Under the pieces are notes generated by a model. It saw only the letters and a program-made list of their open reading frames with translations. It had not been told where the DNA came from and ran no database searches. 64,000 nucleotides of DNA, taken from Chloroflexota bacterium (GTDB taxonomy: Bacteria; Chloroflexota; UBA6077; FW602-bin22; JACPRP01). Both the position numbers and the translations under genes were made by a program. The stretch lies in contig JAMCWX010000030.1 in NCBI GenBank assembly GCA_023480885.1, positions 1 to 64,000 on the forward strand. Reading direction: 5' to 3'. Below are positions 1-10,015 of this stretch, one piece after another (within the stretch, counting starts at the first letter, position 1; each line of letters opens with the position of its first letter).

Positions 1-154
1 TAAGCTTACGACATCGAAATACGCCAAGTTTGCCAAGTGCTCCCACGGCACCGCGCTGCGTGACATTCTGCCTCTGGTCCAAAAGGGCATTCTCGTCCGC
101 AACCCGGAAGGCGGGCGCAGCACGAGCTACGCGCTCGCAGAGATTTCTCAATGA
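1..154 (+). CDS. C-terminal end of a Fic-family-like protein (partial)
   Basis: The frame is open from the window edge to TGA at 152-154 and encodes about 50 residues. They read as a winged-helix segment: TTSKYAKFAKCS, then TALRDILPLVQKGILVRN, then GGRSTSYAL. This is the usual C-terminal helix-turn-helix of Fic/DUF4172-type proteins, where a Fic AMP-transferase domain is followed by a DNA-binding wing. The Fic motif itself lies outside the window, so the family call rests on the tail alone; another winged-helix regulator is possible. It converges on the large minus-strand gene that ends at 255. The 100 bases between hold nothing I can recognise. Confidence 0.5.
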   Translation, partial: KLTTSKYAKFAKCSHGTALRDILPLVQKGILVRNPEGGRSTSYALAEISQ

Positions 155-254
155 CGCCCAAGTCTCGGCCGGATGGCAGCGTCCTCGTCAGAGCGAGCGA
201 CCGACGAATAGGGTAAAGACGGCAATATCTGCCATCCTTATCAGCAACCATCCA

Positions 255-3200
255 TCAGTTCCGCATTATGGCCGGCTGGTACAGCTTGTAGGGATACATG
301 TCCACGATCAGCGTGGCATTGTTGTAAGGCCCGACTTTGCCGTCCTTGTCGACCATCGCCACACGCCAGTAATAGCTCTTGCTAGTGGCATACGACTTCG
401 TGGGCGTGTAACGGACATTATTGGTCGTCGCGGAGTCATAAGTTGGCGAAAAGGTCGGGTACTGGGAAACTTCCAGCTTGTACGCAGCCGCTCCGTTAAC
501 TGGCGTCCAGACGAAGGTCGGGGTGGAGCCAGCGGTGGCGCCGTTCGTCGGCTCGACGAGTGTGGTGACCGGGTATTGCTTGGTGAACTGCGCCGTGGCG
601 CTGTAATCTCCTACGTTATTGTTTCCATCGATCATGGCCACGTGCCAGTAGTAGGTGCCATCGTCGTAGCCTTTGGTTGGAGTCCAGCAAGCCTGTTCCG
701 TGTCGACGTTGTTATCGACCAGCGCGGACGCCGAGAAGTTCGGGTCGCCTTTGCTCACCTGGACGCGGTACTTCCATGCGGCCAGGACCAGGTTGCCGCC
801 GGACGAGGATAGCAGAGGCGTCCAGCAGAGTGTCGGCGCTCGCCCGACCGTGCCAGAAGGATACTGCGTCAGCCCTGTGGGCTGCGGCAGGGTCAGCGTA
901 AAGCTTTGAGGAGCAGTCCAGGCGTTGATGATGGCACCATTGCGGCGAGCGCGCACGCGCCAGTAGTAAGTGCCCTTCTTCAGGGCGCTGACCGGGGTGT
1001 ACGAGTTCTGCGCGACCGTGGCGCTCACGTTAAGCGAGGCAAAGTTGGGGTCGTCGTCGACCTGCACGTCGTAGGATTCAGCGCCCTCGACCATATCCCA
1101 GGAGAAAGTCGGCGTGGCGAAGCTGATCGAGGCCTGCAAATTCTGCGGCACGAACCCCTGGCGCTCGAAGCGCCCCGGCTGGCTCCAGGCGCCTCCCTCG
1201 TTGCCGGTGGAATCGTATACGGGACGTACACGCCAGTAATAAATGCTGTCACCGATGATATCCGTATTAAAGGGAGTGATAGTGTAAGCAGGCGGAGCCA
1301 ACGAAGGAAGCGGGAACTTAACGATGTGAGCCGGCCTCGCCAATTCCGTGAAGCCTGAGTCAGTGGCTATTTGATATTCGTAGCCATACCAGAATGTGTC
1401 GACTGGCCAGTGCCAGAAGAACGGCAGGGCCGAAGGGAACGTCGTCGGATCGCCCGTGGCATTACTAGGTGGTATCGCCAGGTTCATACGGTCAGAGGCG
1501 CTGGTGAAGCGGGTGAGCGTAGTGGCGAGATTGCCGCTGTCAGGCACAGTGTCCTGGGCAGGGCCGCTACTCGGCAGCGCGCTGAACAGGGCGACCGCGA
1601 CGCTGCCGGTATCTTGTTGCGTGCCGATTACGGTGTTCGGCACCTGGATCTCGACATAGTTCGCGGTTGGGCTGTAATACAGCGATCCGCCAACGGATAG
1701 ATTTTGGGGCGAACCCCAACCGCTCCCGTTCCAGTGGTAGATAGACGAGTTGGTAGCCGTGAAAGCGCCACCGTTCTGGGGAATATAGATGGCGTACTCT
1801 GGCTGGTGAGCGGAAGCGGCGCTAACGCTGTATCCTTCGGCGTCGTCCGTCGCGCCAGAGCCATCCACGTGATCCAGGTCCAGATACAACACGTACGTTA
1901 CGTTGGCGGTACTGGTGATGGTCGCGTTGAAGCCGAAGAACCAGAAGTCCTTCGATTGTGCCGCGTAGAGGTTCCACACGTCGTAGTTAGGATCGCCCGT
2001 GTCACCTTGCGCGTCCGAGGCGATCGGCAACTGATTGGCGCGGTCACCGAGGTTACGTGAAGCCCGCCAGTGACTCTGGGCGGCCACCTGGAATCGCCAC
2101 GGAGCGCTCCAGTTCCCCAGGGGCGAGCCCCCACTCCGCCCGCGCACCCGCCAGTAATAGGTGCCGTAGCCCAGGAGATTCGGGTGGGCGTAAGCAGGAT
2201 AAGCAACTGTGGCGGCAACGATGGAAGTGGCGAAGCTCGAGTCGGCGCTGATCTGCACGTCGTAGGAATCGGCGCCTTGCAGCGGCCACCATTCGAGCAA
2301 AGGGGTGGCCTCCACGGACTCGGAGCCGTGGGCAGGGCGGAGAAGCGCCGGGGTGATGCCGCTGGTCGCAGTCAGGCCCCGGGTCGTGTCGATACGCGTC
2401 TCCCAGACCTGGCTCCACTGGCCAGTTTCGAGGCCGCCGAGAGCAGTCAGCGGGCGCACACGCCAGTAGTAAACGCCGCCGACCATAGGAGTGAAAGGAT
2501 CGGTGGCCGTGGGCGCCGCGCTCAAGCTCTCCGTGTCGAATTGCCAGTCTATCGGACCGCTGAACGTGGGATCCGCGGCCACCTGGACGCGATAAGCCGC
2601 CACCTGGGTAGGCGTGACGAGGCGGTGCCAGGTGAAGACAGGAAGAGCCACCGTGCGGTCCTCGTGTGGCTGCAAGGTGGAGGTAGGGGTGTAATAGTAC
2701 AACGGGTAGATTAGCTCGGGAGCGGCAACCGTCGTCGTGTAATCGAAGGAGTGAACGTCGCTCGGCAAGCCGTAATTGCCGCTGGCGTCCACCGGCGTCA
2801 CCCGCCAGTACCAGATGGAGGAACGAGTCCAGCTCTGATCGGGCTTGACGTAGAATGGGTTAGCAGTTGTCACGGCGAAACCTTTCGAACCAGGTGGAAA
2901 GCTGTTGTCATCGTTGACTTCCATCCTGTAGTAGCTGGCTCCTGGGACAGGCGTCCAACTGAAGAAAGGATCCCTTACATAACGATAACCGTCGACCGGC
3001 GTTAGCAGCTTGAGCGGCGTGTCCCATTTTGCCGTGAATACCCGGGATTGGCTCCAATCCCCGACCGAGCTGCCAGAGACTGCGCGCACGTGCCAGTAGT
3101 GTGGGTTGTTTATTGGAATCGTGTCGGTCGTATAAGTAGTGTTGCGCGTATCTACTCTGCTTGTGAGGCCATCGAGGAAGAAGGGATCTGTGGAATACTC

Positions 3201-4103
3201 CAACTGGTAGTGCTCCGCCCCGCGAACGGCCGTCCAGCGAAAGGTGGGTATGAAAGTAGGCGTGGGGATATCAGCCGGCTCCAATAAGGATGGGACCCGA
3301 GCGTAGCTGACAGTGAACGAGCGGACCTCACTGGCCATCCCTTCCTGGCCGCCAGGGTCCACTGGCACGACACGCCAATGGTAAGTGTTGTTGGCTAGCT
3401 TGGTGGCAGGCTGATGGGCTGTTGCCACTGTGGTTCGGCTATACAAGGGCGCACTGAACCCGGTCGAGGTCAAAGCGATCTGGAACTTGTAGGAAGCCGC
3501 GCCAGTCACAGGCTGCCAGGAGAAAGTGGGGGCATCGTAGAAGTCCAGAACCGCGCGATTACCAGGGGAGGAGAGCGCAGGCACGCTGGTGTCGCCGGCC
3601 CATTGTTTTGTGAAGGTCATGACCTTGCTGTAGGCGCCTGCTGGAGGAGACGGAGGCTCGACTTGCACCCGCCAGAACCAGATTCCGTCAGGGAAACGAA
3701 TGGCTGGCGTGTAGCGAGTGTTCGAGGTGGTATCGTTTACAATTGTTGTCCTAAAGTCACTCTTGTCGCTGACCTGGACGCGGTATCTGGTTGCGCCGAC
3801 GACAGGCGACCAGGAGAAGTCGGGAACGCCTAGAGGAGGGTACTCGTCGGCCGTTGTAACTGCACCAGAGCCTGGAGTCAGAGGAATTGGCGCTTCTGCG
3901 GCACGAGCGACGAGCGGTCCAACAGGAGCGAGCAGGCCAAGCGTGATCGCCAGGATCAGGAAAAAGGAGAATAACGGGGGTACTGTACGCAAGACTGCGG
4001 AAATACGATTGTAGCCACGCGCGCCGCTTCGCCCGCCCCGTCTCAACTGCAAAATGAGGCGGGCATACTGAAAGTGATCCCGGAGGGGAAAGGAACGCGG
4101 CAT
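255..4103 (-). CDS. Large secreted protein of tandem FN3-like repeats
   Basis: About 1,282 aa if the ATG at 4103 is used; a TTG at 4046 is also possible, and neither has a strong ribosome binding site. An upstream extension to 4247 would read through a palindromic repeat, so I reject it. A hydrophobic stretch (LFSFFLILAITLGLLAPVG) followed by ARAAEA is a signal peptide. The rest is roughly eleven units of 90-110 residues, each with F.W..V.GA..Y.VQV near the start and YYWRV near the end, as in FN3-type beta-sandwich repeats. A block about two thirds of the way along (DNA about 1,500-2,060) does not follow the repeat and resembles a carbohydrate-binding or DOMON-like beta domain. No sortase or membrane anchor is visible. 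Likely a surface or adhesion protein; no enzymatic motif is seen. Confidence 0.75.
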   Translation of the reverse strand: MPRSFPLRDHFQYARLILQLRRGGRSGARGYNRISAVLRTVPPLFSFFLILAITLGLLAPVGPLVARAAEAPIPLTPGSGAVTTADEYPPLGVPDFSWSPVVGATRYRVQVSDKSDFRTTIVNDTTSNTRYTPAIRFPDGIWFWRVQVEPPSPPAGAYSKVMTFTKQWAGDTSVPALSSPGNRAVLDFYDAPTFSWQPVTGAASYKFQIALTSTGFSAPLYSRTTVATAHQPATKLANNTYHWRVVPVDPGGQEGMASEVRSFTVSYARVPSLLEPADIPTPTFIPTFRWTAVRGAEHYQLEYSTDPFFLDGLTSRVDTRNTTYTTDTIPINNPHYWHVRAVSGSSVGDWSQSRVFTAKWDTPLKLLTPVDGYRYVRDPFFSWTPVPGASYYRMEVNDDNSFPPGSKGFAVTTANPFYVKPDQSWTRSSIWYWRVTPVDASGNYGLPSDVHSFDYTTTVAAPELIYPLYYYTPTSTLQPHEDRTVALPVFTWHRLVTPTQVAAYRVQVAADPTFSGPIDWQFDTESLSAAPTATDPFTPMVGGVYYWRVRPLTALGGLETGQWSQVWETRIDTTRGLTATSGITPALLRPAHGSESVEATPLLEWWPLQGADSYDVQISADSSFATSIVAATVAYPAYAHPNLLGYGTYYWRVRGRSGGSPLGNWSAPWRFQVAAQSHWRASRNLGDRANQLPIASDAQGDTGDPNYDVWNLYAAQSKDFWFFGFNATITSTANVTYVLYLDLDHVDGSGATDDAEGYSVSAASAHQPEYAIYIPQNGGAFTATNSSIYHWNGSGWGSPQNLSVGGSLYYSPTANYVEIQVPNTVIGTQQDTGSVAVALFSALPSSGPAQDTVPDSGNLATTLTRFTSASDRMNLAIPPSNATGDPTTFPSALPFFWHWPVDTFWYGYEYQIATDSGFTELARPAHIVKFPLPSLAPPAYTITPFNTDIIGDSIYYWRVRPVYDSTGNEGGAWSQPGRFERQGFVPQNLQASISFATPTFSWDMVEGAESYDVQVDDDPNFASLNVSATVAQNSYTPVSALKKGTYYWRVRARRNGAIINAWTAPQSFTLTLPQPTGLTQYPSGTVGRAPTLCWTPLLSSSGGNLVLAAWKYRVQVSKGDPNFSASALVDNNVDTEQACWTPTKGYDDGTYYWHVAMIDGNNNVGDYSATAQFTKQYPVTTLVEPTNGATAGSTPTFVWTPVNGAAAYKLEVSQYPTFSPTYDSATTNNVRYTPTKSYATSKSYYWRVAMVDKDGKVGPYNNATLIVDMYPYKLYQPAIMRN

Positions 4104-4148
4104 CTTGGAAAGGATTCGCAGAGGAAAGCGAGCGCGCTGACGCAACGA

Positions 4149-4235
4149 AGCCCGCTCAAGCGGGCTGGAGGGCGGCGTAGCCCAGCCCCAGCGGGACTTT
4201 GTTGACTTAGCGCAGGGCTTCAGCCCAGCGCGGGA
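4149..4235. repeat. Pair of REP-like palindromes
   Basis: Two hairpins lie upstream of the large repeat-protein gene. The first is a perfect 8-bp inverted repeat with a 2-nt loop (AGCCCGCT 4149-4156, AGCGGGCT 4159-4166). The second is GCGC-A-GGGCT-TC-AGCCC-A-GCGC at 4210-4231. Paired GC-rich palindromes in intergenic DNA are typical of REP-like elements. A search of the rest of the genome would show whether they are dispersed. Confidence 0.45.
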
Positions 4236-4250
4236 CTCCCGCAACACGTT

Positions 4251-4631
4251 TCCCTCCCGCTCAAGCGCAGGTCAAGGCCCAAACGGCTACCTGGCACATG
4301 CACGCCGTGTTGCTATGATTATACAGCACGTCGATGGGCTGCACAACGCTGTCTTGCCTCGTCAGATGTTTTCTGGAGCTCGAGGAAGTGCTTTCCACAC
4401 CTGAGGAGAGCAAGAAAGTGGGCGCTGTGCCTCGAAGGATAGTGGATATCGTCTTTCACGAGATCTTCTGGCTGGCCACCGTGTACGATCCCAGGCTGCA
4501 ATATCACGTGGAAAAACTGCCTCCTCTGAAGAAGAGGGGGTCCGTGATTACCAGGGTCCGGTGACATATGTGGCACAAATCATCCAGCAAAGACGCCTCG
4601 CGGAGATAAGACGACCTGCGCAGTGCTTGGT
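4251..4631. other. Intergenic region, no confident gene
   Basis: This stretch lies between two minus-strand genes. A plus-strand frame of 76 codons (4334-4564) has fairly regular codon use in its second half but no ribosome binding site and no similarity I recognise. An overlapping minus frame of 85 codons is no better. It may be a gene remnant. Confidence 0.3.
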
Positions 4632-6875
4632 CTAGTGTTGGTACTGGACAATGGGCATCGTAAAGTAGAACGTGCTGCCGATGCCCACCTGGCTCTCAGC
4701 CCAGATCCGTCCACCGTGCGCCTCGACTAGCATACGAGTTATATAGAGGCCGAGCCCAAGGCCCTCCGTTCCCCTTGCACCCGTGCCTCGATAATACGGC
4801 TCGAAGATGTGGGCAAGGTCTTCGGGAGCGATGCCCACGCCTCGGTCAGATACGGATACGAGCACCTCTCCGTCCGCCCTACGAGCGCTGATCAGCACCT
4901 GGGTCTGGGGAGGCGAATACTTCAGCGCGTTGCCAAGCAGGTTTGTGAAAACGCGTTCGAGGCGATCTGGGTCAGCACCGAGCGGGTGAAGATCCGCGGG
5001 GATGTCCGTCTTGACCCGCGCCGTGTCCAAAACTCCGGCGCTTCGCTCCAGCAAGTCGGAGACAAAGGCTTTGAGCTGCACTGGCTGTTTGTTGAGGTGC
5101 AGCTGCCCGACCTCCATCCGTGCCGAGTCCACTAGATCGGAGATCATCGTGTTCACGCGTCTGGCACTGGTGGCAATGGCATCAGCACTTTTTCGCACGG
5201 CATTCGCATCGTGCACCAATCGCTGAATCATCTGTGCCTGGCCTGTAATGATGGTCACGGGGGTCCGGATATCGTGGGCGACTATGTTGATGAACTCTTC
5301 CCTGCGCCGCTCAAGCTCTCGGAATGCGGTGATATCTCTCCAGACGACGACCGCGAGTATGATATTGCACGCCTCGTCGTGGACTGGGGAGCCGCCAAAG
5401 AGCAAATTCAGTCGGCGACCGTCCTCACGAGTGAAAACGACTTCCATATCCACGAACGTCTCGCCTCTTAGCGCCCTGCTAACTGGCATCTCTGCTGGAA
5501 GCACATCCTGACCATTGGGGTAGCGCAGACCGCGAATTGCGAAGTGTTCGTCGAGTAGGCCGTTCTCCCCCGGCCTCTTCTGCTCGATTCCGAGGAGCTC
5601 TCTGCCTCTTCGATTGATTCGCAGTATCCTTCCTTCTGGACTGGCGATAGTCACCCCTTCGGTCATATTCTCGATCACGGCGTCCAGTTCCCAGGCACGC
5701 CTCTGTTCGGCATAGACCAGCCGAGCATTCTGAATTGCCACGGCCACCTGCTGAGCATACGCTTGCACCAAATTCAGGTCTGCTTCCGTGAACCCCACCC
5801 CAGCCCGCTTGTTGTCGATCTCCACGATACCCAAAAAATCGCCCTGCTGAGTAAGCAGCGGAACGCAGATGAAGTTGCGCAGGGTAAGCAACTGCACTAT
5901 GTCAGGCGAAACGTGAGGATCGTGTGTCACATCGTTTGTGAGATACGTCCGCTTGGTCTGCCAGACCCAACCAGCGCTTCCCTCCCCTTCGCGCCAGCGA
6001 TGCAGAAACGGAATCCACTCCCGCCTGTTCCACCATTCTCGCGTCACTACTTGTTCGTTCTCCAGCAGACCAACCATTCCGGCCTCAGCGTCGATGATCT
6101 CCACTCCCCGCTCGACGATACGTCGCAACAACGTCTCGATCTCGAGGGTCGAGTTGATATCCCGTGCTCCGTCCAGCAGCGACTGCAATCGGTCGGTTTG
6201 CTCAGCAAGTCGCCTTGCCGTAACCTCGACTCGACTGAACAATAAGGCGTTGTTGATGGCCATCGCCGCGCGATCAGCCATAACCTCGAAACGGCGAATC
6301 TCCTCGAGGGTGAACTCTCGCTCCTGCAATGTGTACAGGTAGCCTACCCCAATTACCTTCTCCCTGGCCTTCAAGGGGACGCCAATAATGGACTTGATAT
6401 GCCGCTGACGAATATATGGCGTGGATACTGCTGGATCAGCCTCGGCATTCTTAATGATCACCGGCCGCCTGGAAGCGATAACCTTCCCCGCGAGTCCCCC
6501 CTTGGATTTCACCCGAAACTCATTCCACGCATCGGGCTTCACGTGGTGTGCCGCCCGCGGTACCACCTCGTCGGTAGTCTCGTCGATAAGGAGTATCATC
6601 GACGAATCGGCTCCGGTCACGTCCACTATGCGTTTTACCAGCGCATCAAGGAGTTCGTTAAGTTCCAAAGTGGAAAGCACCACCTCGGTGATGGATTCCA
6701 TGGCTCGAAGATCCTCCGTGGCTCGCTGCAGTTTCAACTCGCAAGCCTCGCCATCGCCCCGTTGGCCCAGCAATCCATGGACAGGCGAGCCATTAGCGGC
6801 GTTGACCGATATCCCAGTTGCAGATTTCCTGTCTCTCACTTGTGGGGAGGCACCTCCTGCCTTTAGCGAACACAT
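4632..6875 (-). CDS. Soluble sensor histidine kinase (GAF-GAF-PAS-HisKA-HATPase)
   Basis: A 747-aa protein with no membrane segment, so probably cytoplasmic. A coiled segment is followed by GAF 1 (about 70-210), GAF 2 (about 240-395), a PAS domain (about 405-520), HisKA with the phosphoacceptor in NIVAHDIRTPVT (His about 534), and a HATPase domain with N box NLLGNALKYSP (about 650), G1 DRGVGIAPEDL and G2 EGLGLGLY (about 705). All residues needed for kinase activity are present. No response regulator is adjacent, so the partner is unknown. The ATG at 6875 has only a weak ribosome binding site; a GTG 12 codons later is an alternative. It probably senses a small ligand or redox cue through the GAF/PAS domains, but the ligand cannot be inferred. 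Confidence 0.88.
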   Translation of the reverse strand: MCSLKAGGASPQVRDRKSATGISVNAANGSPVHGLLGQRGDGEACELKLQRATEDLRAMESITEVVLSTLELNELLDALVKRIVDVTGADSSMILLIDETTDEVVPRAAHHVKPDAWNEFRVKSKGGLAGKVIASRRPVIIKNAEADPAVSTPYIRQRHIKSIIGVPLKAREKVIGVGYLYTLQEREFTLEEIRRFEVMADRAAMAINNALLFSRVEVTARRLAEQTDRLQSLLDGARDINSTLEIETLLRRIVERGVEIIDAEAGMVGLLENEQVVTREWWNRREWIPFLHRWREGEGSAGWVWQTKRTYLTNDVTHDPHVSPDIVQLLTLRNFICVPLLTQQGDFLGIVEIDNKRAGVGFTEADLNLVQAYAQQVAVAIQNARLVYAEQRRAWELDAVIENMTEGVTIASPEGRILRINRRGRELLGIEQKRPGENGLLDEHFAIRGLRYPNGQDVLPAEMPVSRALRGETFVDMEVVFTREDGRRLNLLFGGSPVHDEACNIILAVVVWRDITAFRELERRREEFINIVAHDIRTPVTIITGQAQMIQRLVHDANAVRKSADAIATSARRVNTMISDLVDSARMEVGQLHLNKQPVQLKAFVSDLLERSAGVLDTARVKTDIPADLHPLGADPDRLERVFTNLLGNALKYSPPQTQVLISARRADGEVLVSVSDRGVGIAPEDLAHIFEPYYRGTGARGTEGLGLGLYITRMLVEAHGGRIWAESQVGIGSTFYFTMPIVQYQH

Positions 6876-7833
6876 CTCGACTCAACAAGACTCGACTTAC
6901 ATGCGACGGCTACTTTATCAGAAGGCTTAAAAGGCCAGTAGAAAGGCTTTTTCATCATCGACCACGTTTGAAGCTGCAAGAACAATGCCTTGGCCCCTTC
7001 ATCTCGGCTAACCCTTACAAAGCCGTAAAGGCTGAACTCATTGGCGGCGAAGCAAATCACAGCCAAGTGCTGACAAATAGGAAATGAGTATGTCGCCCGT
7101 GGCGGGGTTGATGCCCCGGCAGAAGCAGGCTTGCGGGAGTCACTAATGATGCGGAGCCTCGGAGTATTTGCTTCGAATTCCATAGGAATGAAATCGAAAT
7201 GATTCTTGACATAGGGTCAAGCGGGGGCTATTATTCTGTAAGATGGTTGAGTTGCTCCTCTGCCTGAGACGCTAGTTCAAGGGAAAGAGAGGGCACAAAA
7301 TCGGTCACCAGATAGGTGGCAGCGGTGCTAGTTTGAACATGCCTCAAGCAGCCGTGACCGCGAATTCTGGGCAAGTCCTTGGTGACAGTCGGTGAGGTGG
7401 ATAGAGGATTGATTGTTTCTTCTAATAAACTTCTAAGACTATTCTAGGCTAATTCATAGCCCTAACTGAGATACTTAAGTGACGCAGGGAAGTTGCCAGA
7501 CTTCCGAAAGATGCCGTTCAAAGGGGTCAGATGCTGACCCTGGGGGTCTGAGAAGCGGATAAGCGCGAATCAGGCCGCTCAAGTTCTCGGGCCAGGCGCT
7601 CCAGCGCTCCCCCTTATGGCGAACAGGCCAAACGGTTCTTTCCGCAAGCCACTCCCTCGGTGGTCTAGCTAGCAACTCTCTCGTTCTCGCAAACCGGCAA
7701 CCGCCATCCTTATTGCCTGGTTGATCTTAGTCAGAGTAGAATTGGGCGTATCCGCCCTGGACGTAACACAAGTTGCGTAGCAGCTTCGACTGACTGACTT
7801 TGAAGCATACATCGAAAGGAGGTGAACCAAAGG
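6876..7833. other. Long intergenic region: possible structured leader or ncRNA upstream of groES
   Basis: About 960 bases without a convincing gene separate the divergent kinase and groES genes. A strong promoter lies at 7206-7234, leaving about 590 nt of transcript before groES. That leader contains small perfect hairpins, for example GGGTCAG-atg-CTGACCC at 7524-7540. I found no CIRCE element (TTAGCACTC-N9-GAGTGCTAA), no tRNA and no riboswitch consensus I know. A minus frame of 106 codons (6863-7183) has no supporting signals. Confidence 0.4.
7206..7234 (+). promoter_or_regulatory. Strong sigma-70-type promoter
   Basis: TTGACA at 7206-7211, a 17-nt spacer and TATTAT at 7229-7234. Only one base differs from the consensus hexamers. 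It points toward groES, which begins about 600 nt downstream. Confidence 0.6.
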
Positions 7834-8142
7834 ATGACTATCGCTGTGTCAACAACCATCAAGCCTCTGGGCGATCGCGTTCTGCTGAAGCCCAAGACTA
7901 AAGAGGAGGTTACCAGGAGCGGCATCGTGCTGCCAGATACGGCAAAGGAGAAACCGCTAGAAGGAACCATCATTGCCGTGGGGCCGGGAAAGGCGCTGGA
8001 TGATGGTCGCAAGGTGCCGATGGATGTGGCGGCTGGACAGGTCGTGCTCTATGCCAAGTACGCGGGAACCGAGATCAAGATGGATGGCGAAGACTACCTG
8101 ATCCTCCGGCAAGAAGATATTCTGGCCATCAAGGGTGAATAG
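7834..8142 (+). CDS. groES: Co-chaperonin GroES (Hsp10)
   Basis: 102 aa, the normal length. It forms the heptameric lid of the GroEL folding chamber in the cytoplasm. The sequence shows the N-terminal strand ([12 protein letters not shown]), the mobile-loop region ([17 protein letters not shown]) and the C-terminal [15 protein letters not shown]. The ATG at 7834 is chosen because a near-perfect ribosome binding site (AAAGGAGGTG, 7815-7824) precedes it by 9 nt; an upstream GTG at 7822 lies within that site. groEL follows 170 bp downstream on the same strand, the usual groESL order. No CIRCE operator is visible, so HrcA control is not supported here. Confidence 0.97.
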   Translation: MTIAVSTTIKPLGDRVLLKPKTKEEVTRSGIVLPDTAKEKPLEGTIIAVGPGKALDDGRKVPMDVAAGQVVLYAKYAGTEIKMDGEDYLILRQEDILAIKGE

Positions 8143-8297
8143 CCTAAAGGCATCTGATCCTCGGCCGGATCTGTAGGCATCGCGCCTGGTCACCTGACCC
8201 GAAACAATAGCAGCCGAGAAGGTTTCGGGGCAAGCGCGCTGTCGAGGTCGAACCGCAAGCCTTAATTTCGCTTCTAACAGGCAACGTAATGAAATGA

Positions 8298-9941
<1,644 letters not shown>

Positions 9942-9968
9942 ATATCCTCGACTAATATCCTCCAGCTA

Positions 9969-9999
9969 GCTGGGAGCGAGCTACCCACCCGCTCCCAGC
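9969..9999 (+). terminator. Hairpin after groEL (possible terminator or attenuator)
   Basis: A perfect 10-bp inverted repeat (GCTGGGAGCG 9969-9978, CGCTCCCAGC 9990-9999) with an 11-nt loop lies between groEL and the glycosyltransferase gene. There is no T-tract, so it may only weaken readthrough or protect the groESL transcript end. Confidence 0.45.
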
Positions 10000-10015
10000 C
10001 TCCGAGGGCAGTTGG

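Noticed and set aside
4104-4247. N-terminal extension of the large repeat protein
   Set aside because: It would be read through palindromic intergenic repeats, and the signal peptide lies downstream.
7700-7833. CIRCE/HrcA operator upstream of groES
   Set aside because: No TTAGCACTC-N9-GAGTGCTAA or close variant found. A TTAGCACTC-like string at 21007 is in transposon DNA and has no second arm.
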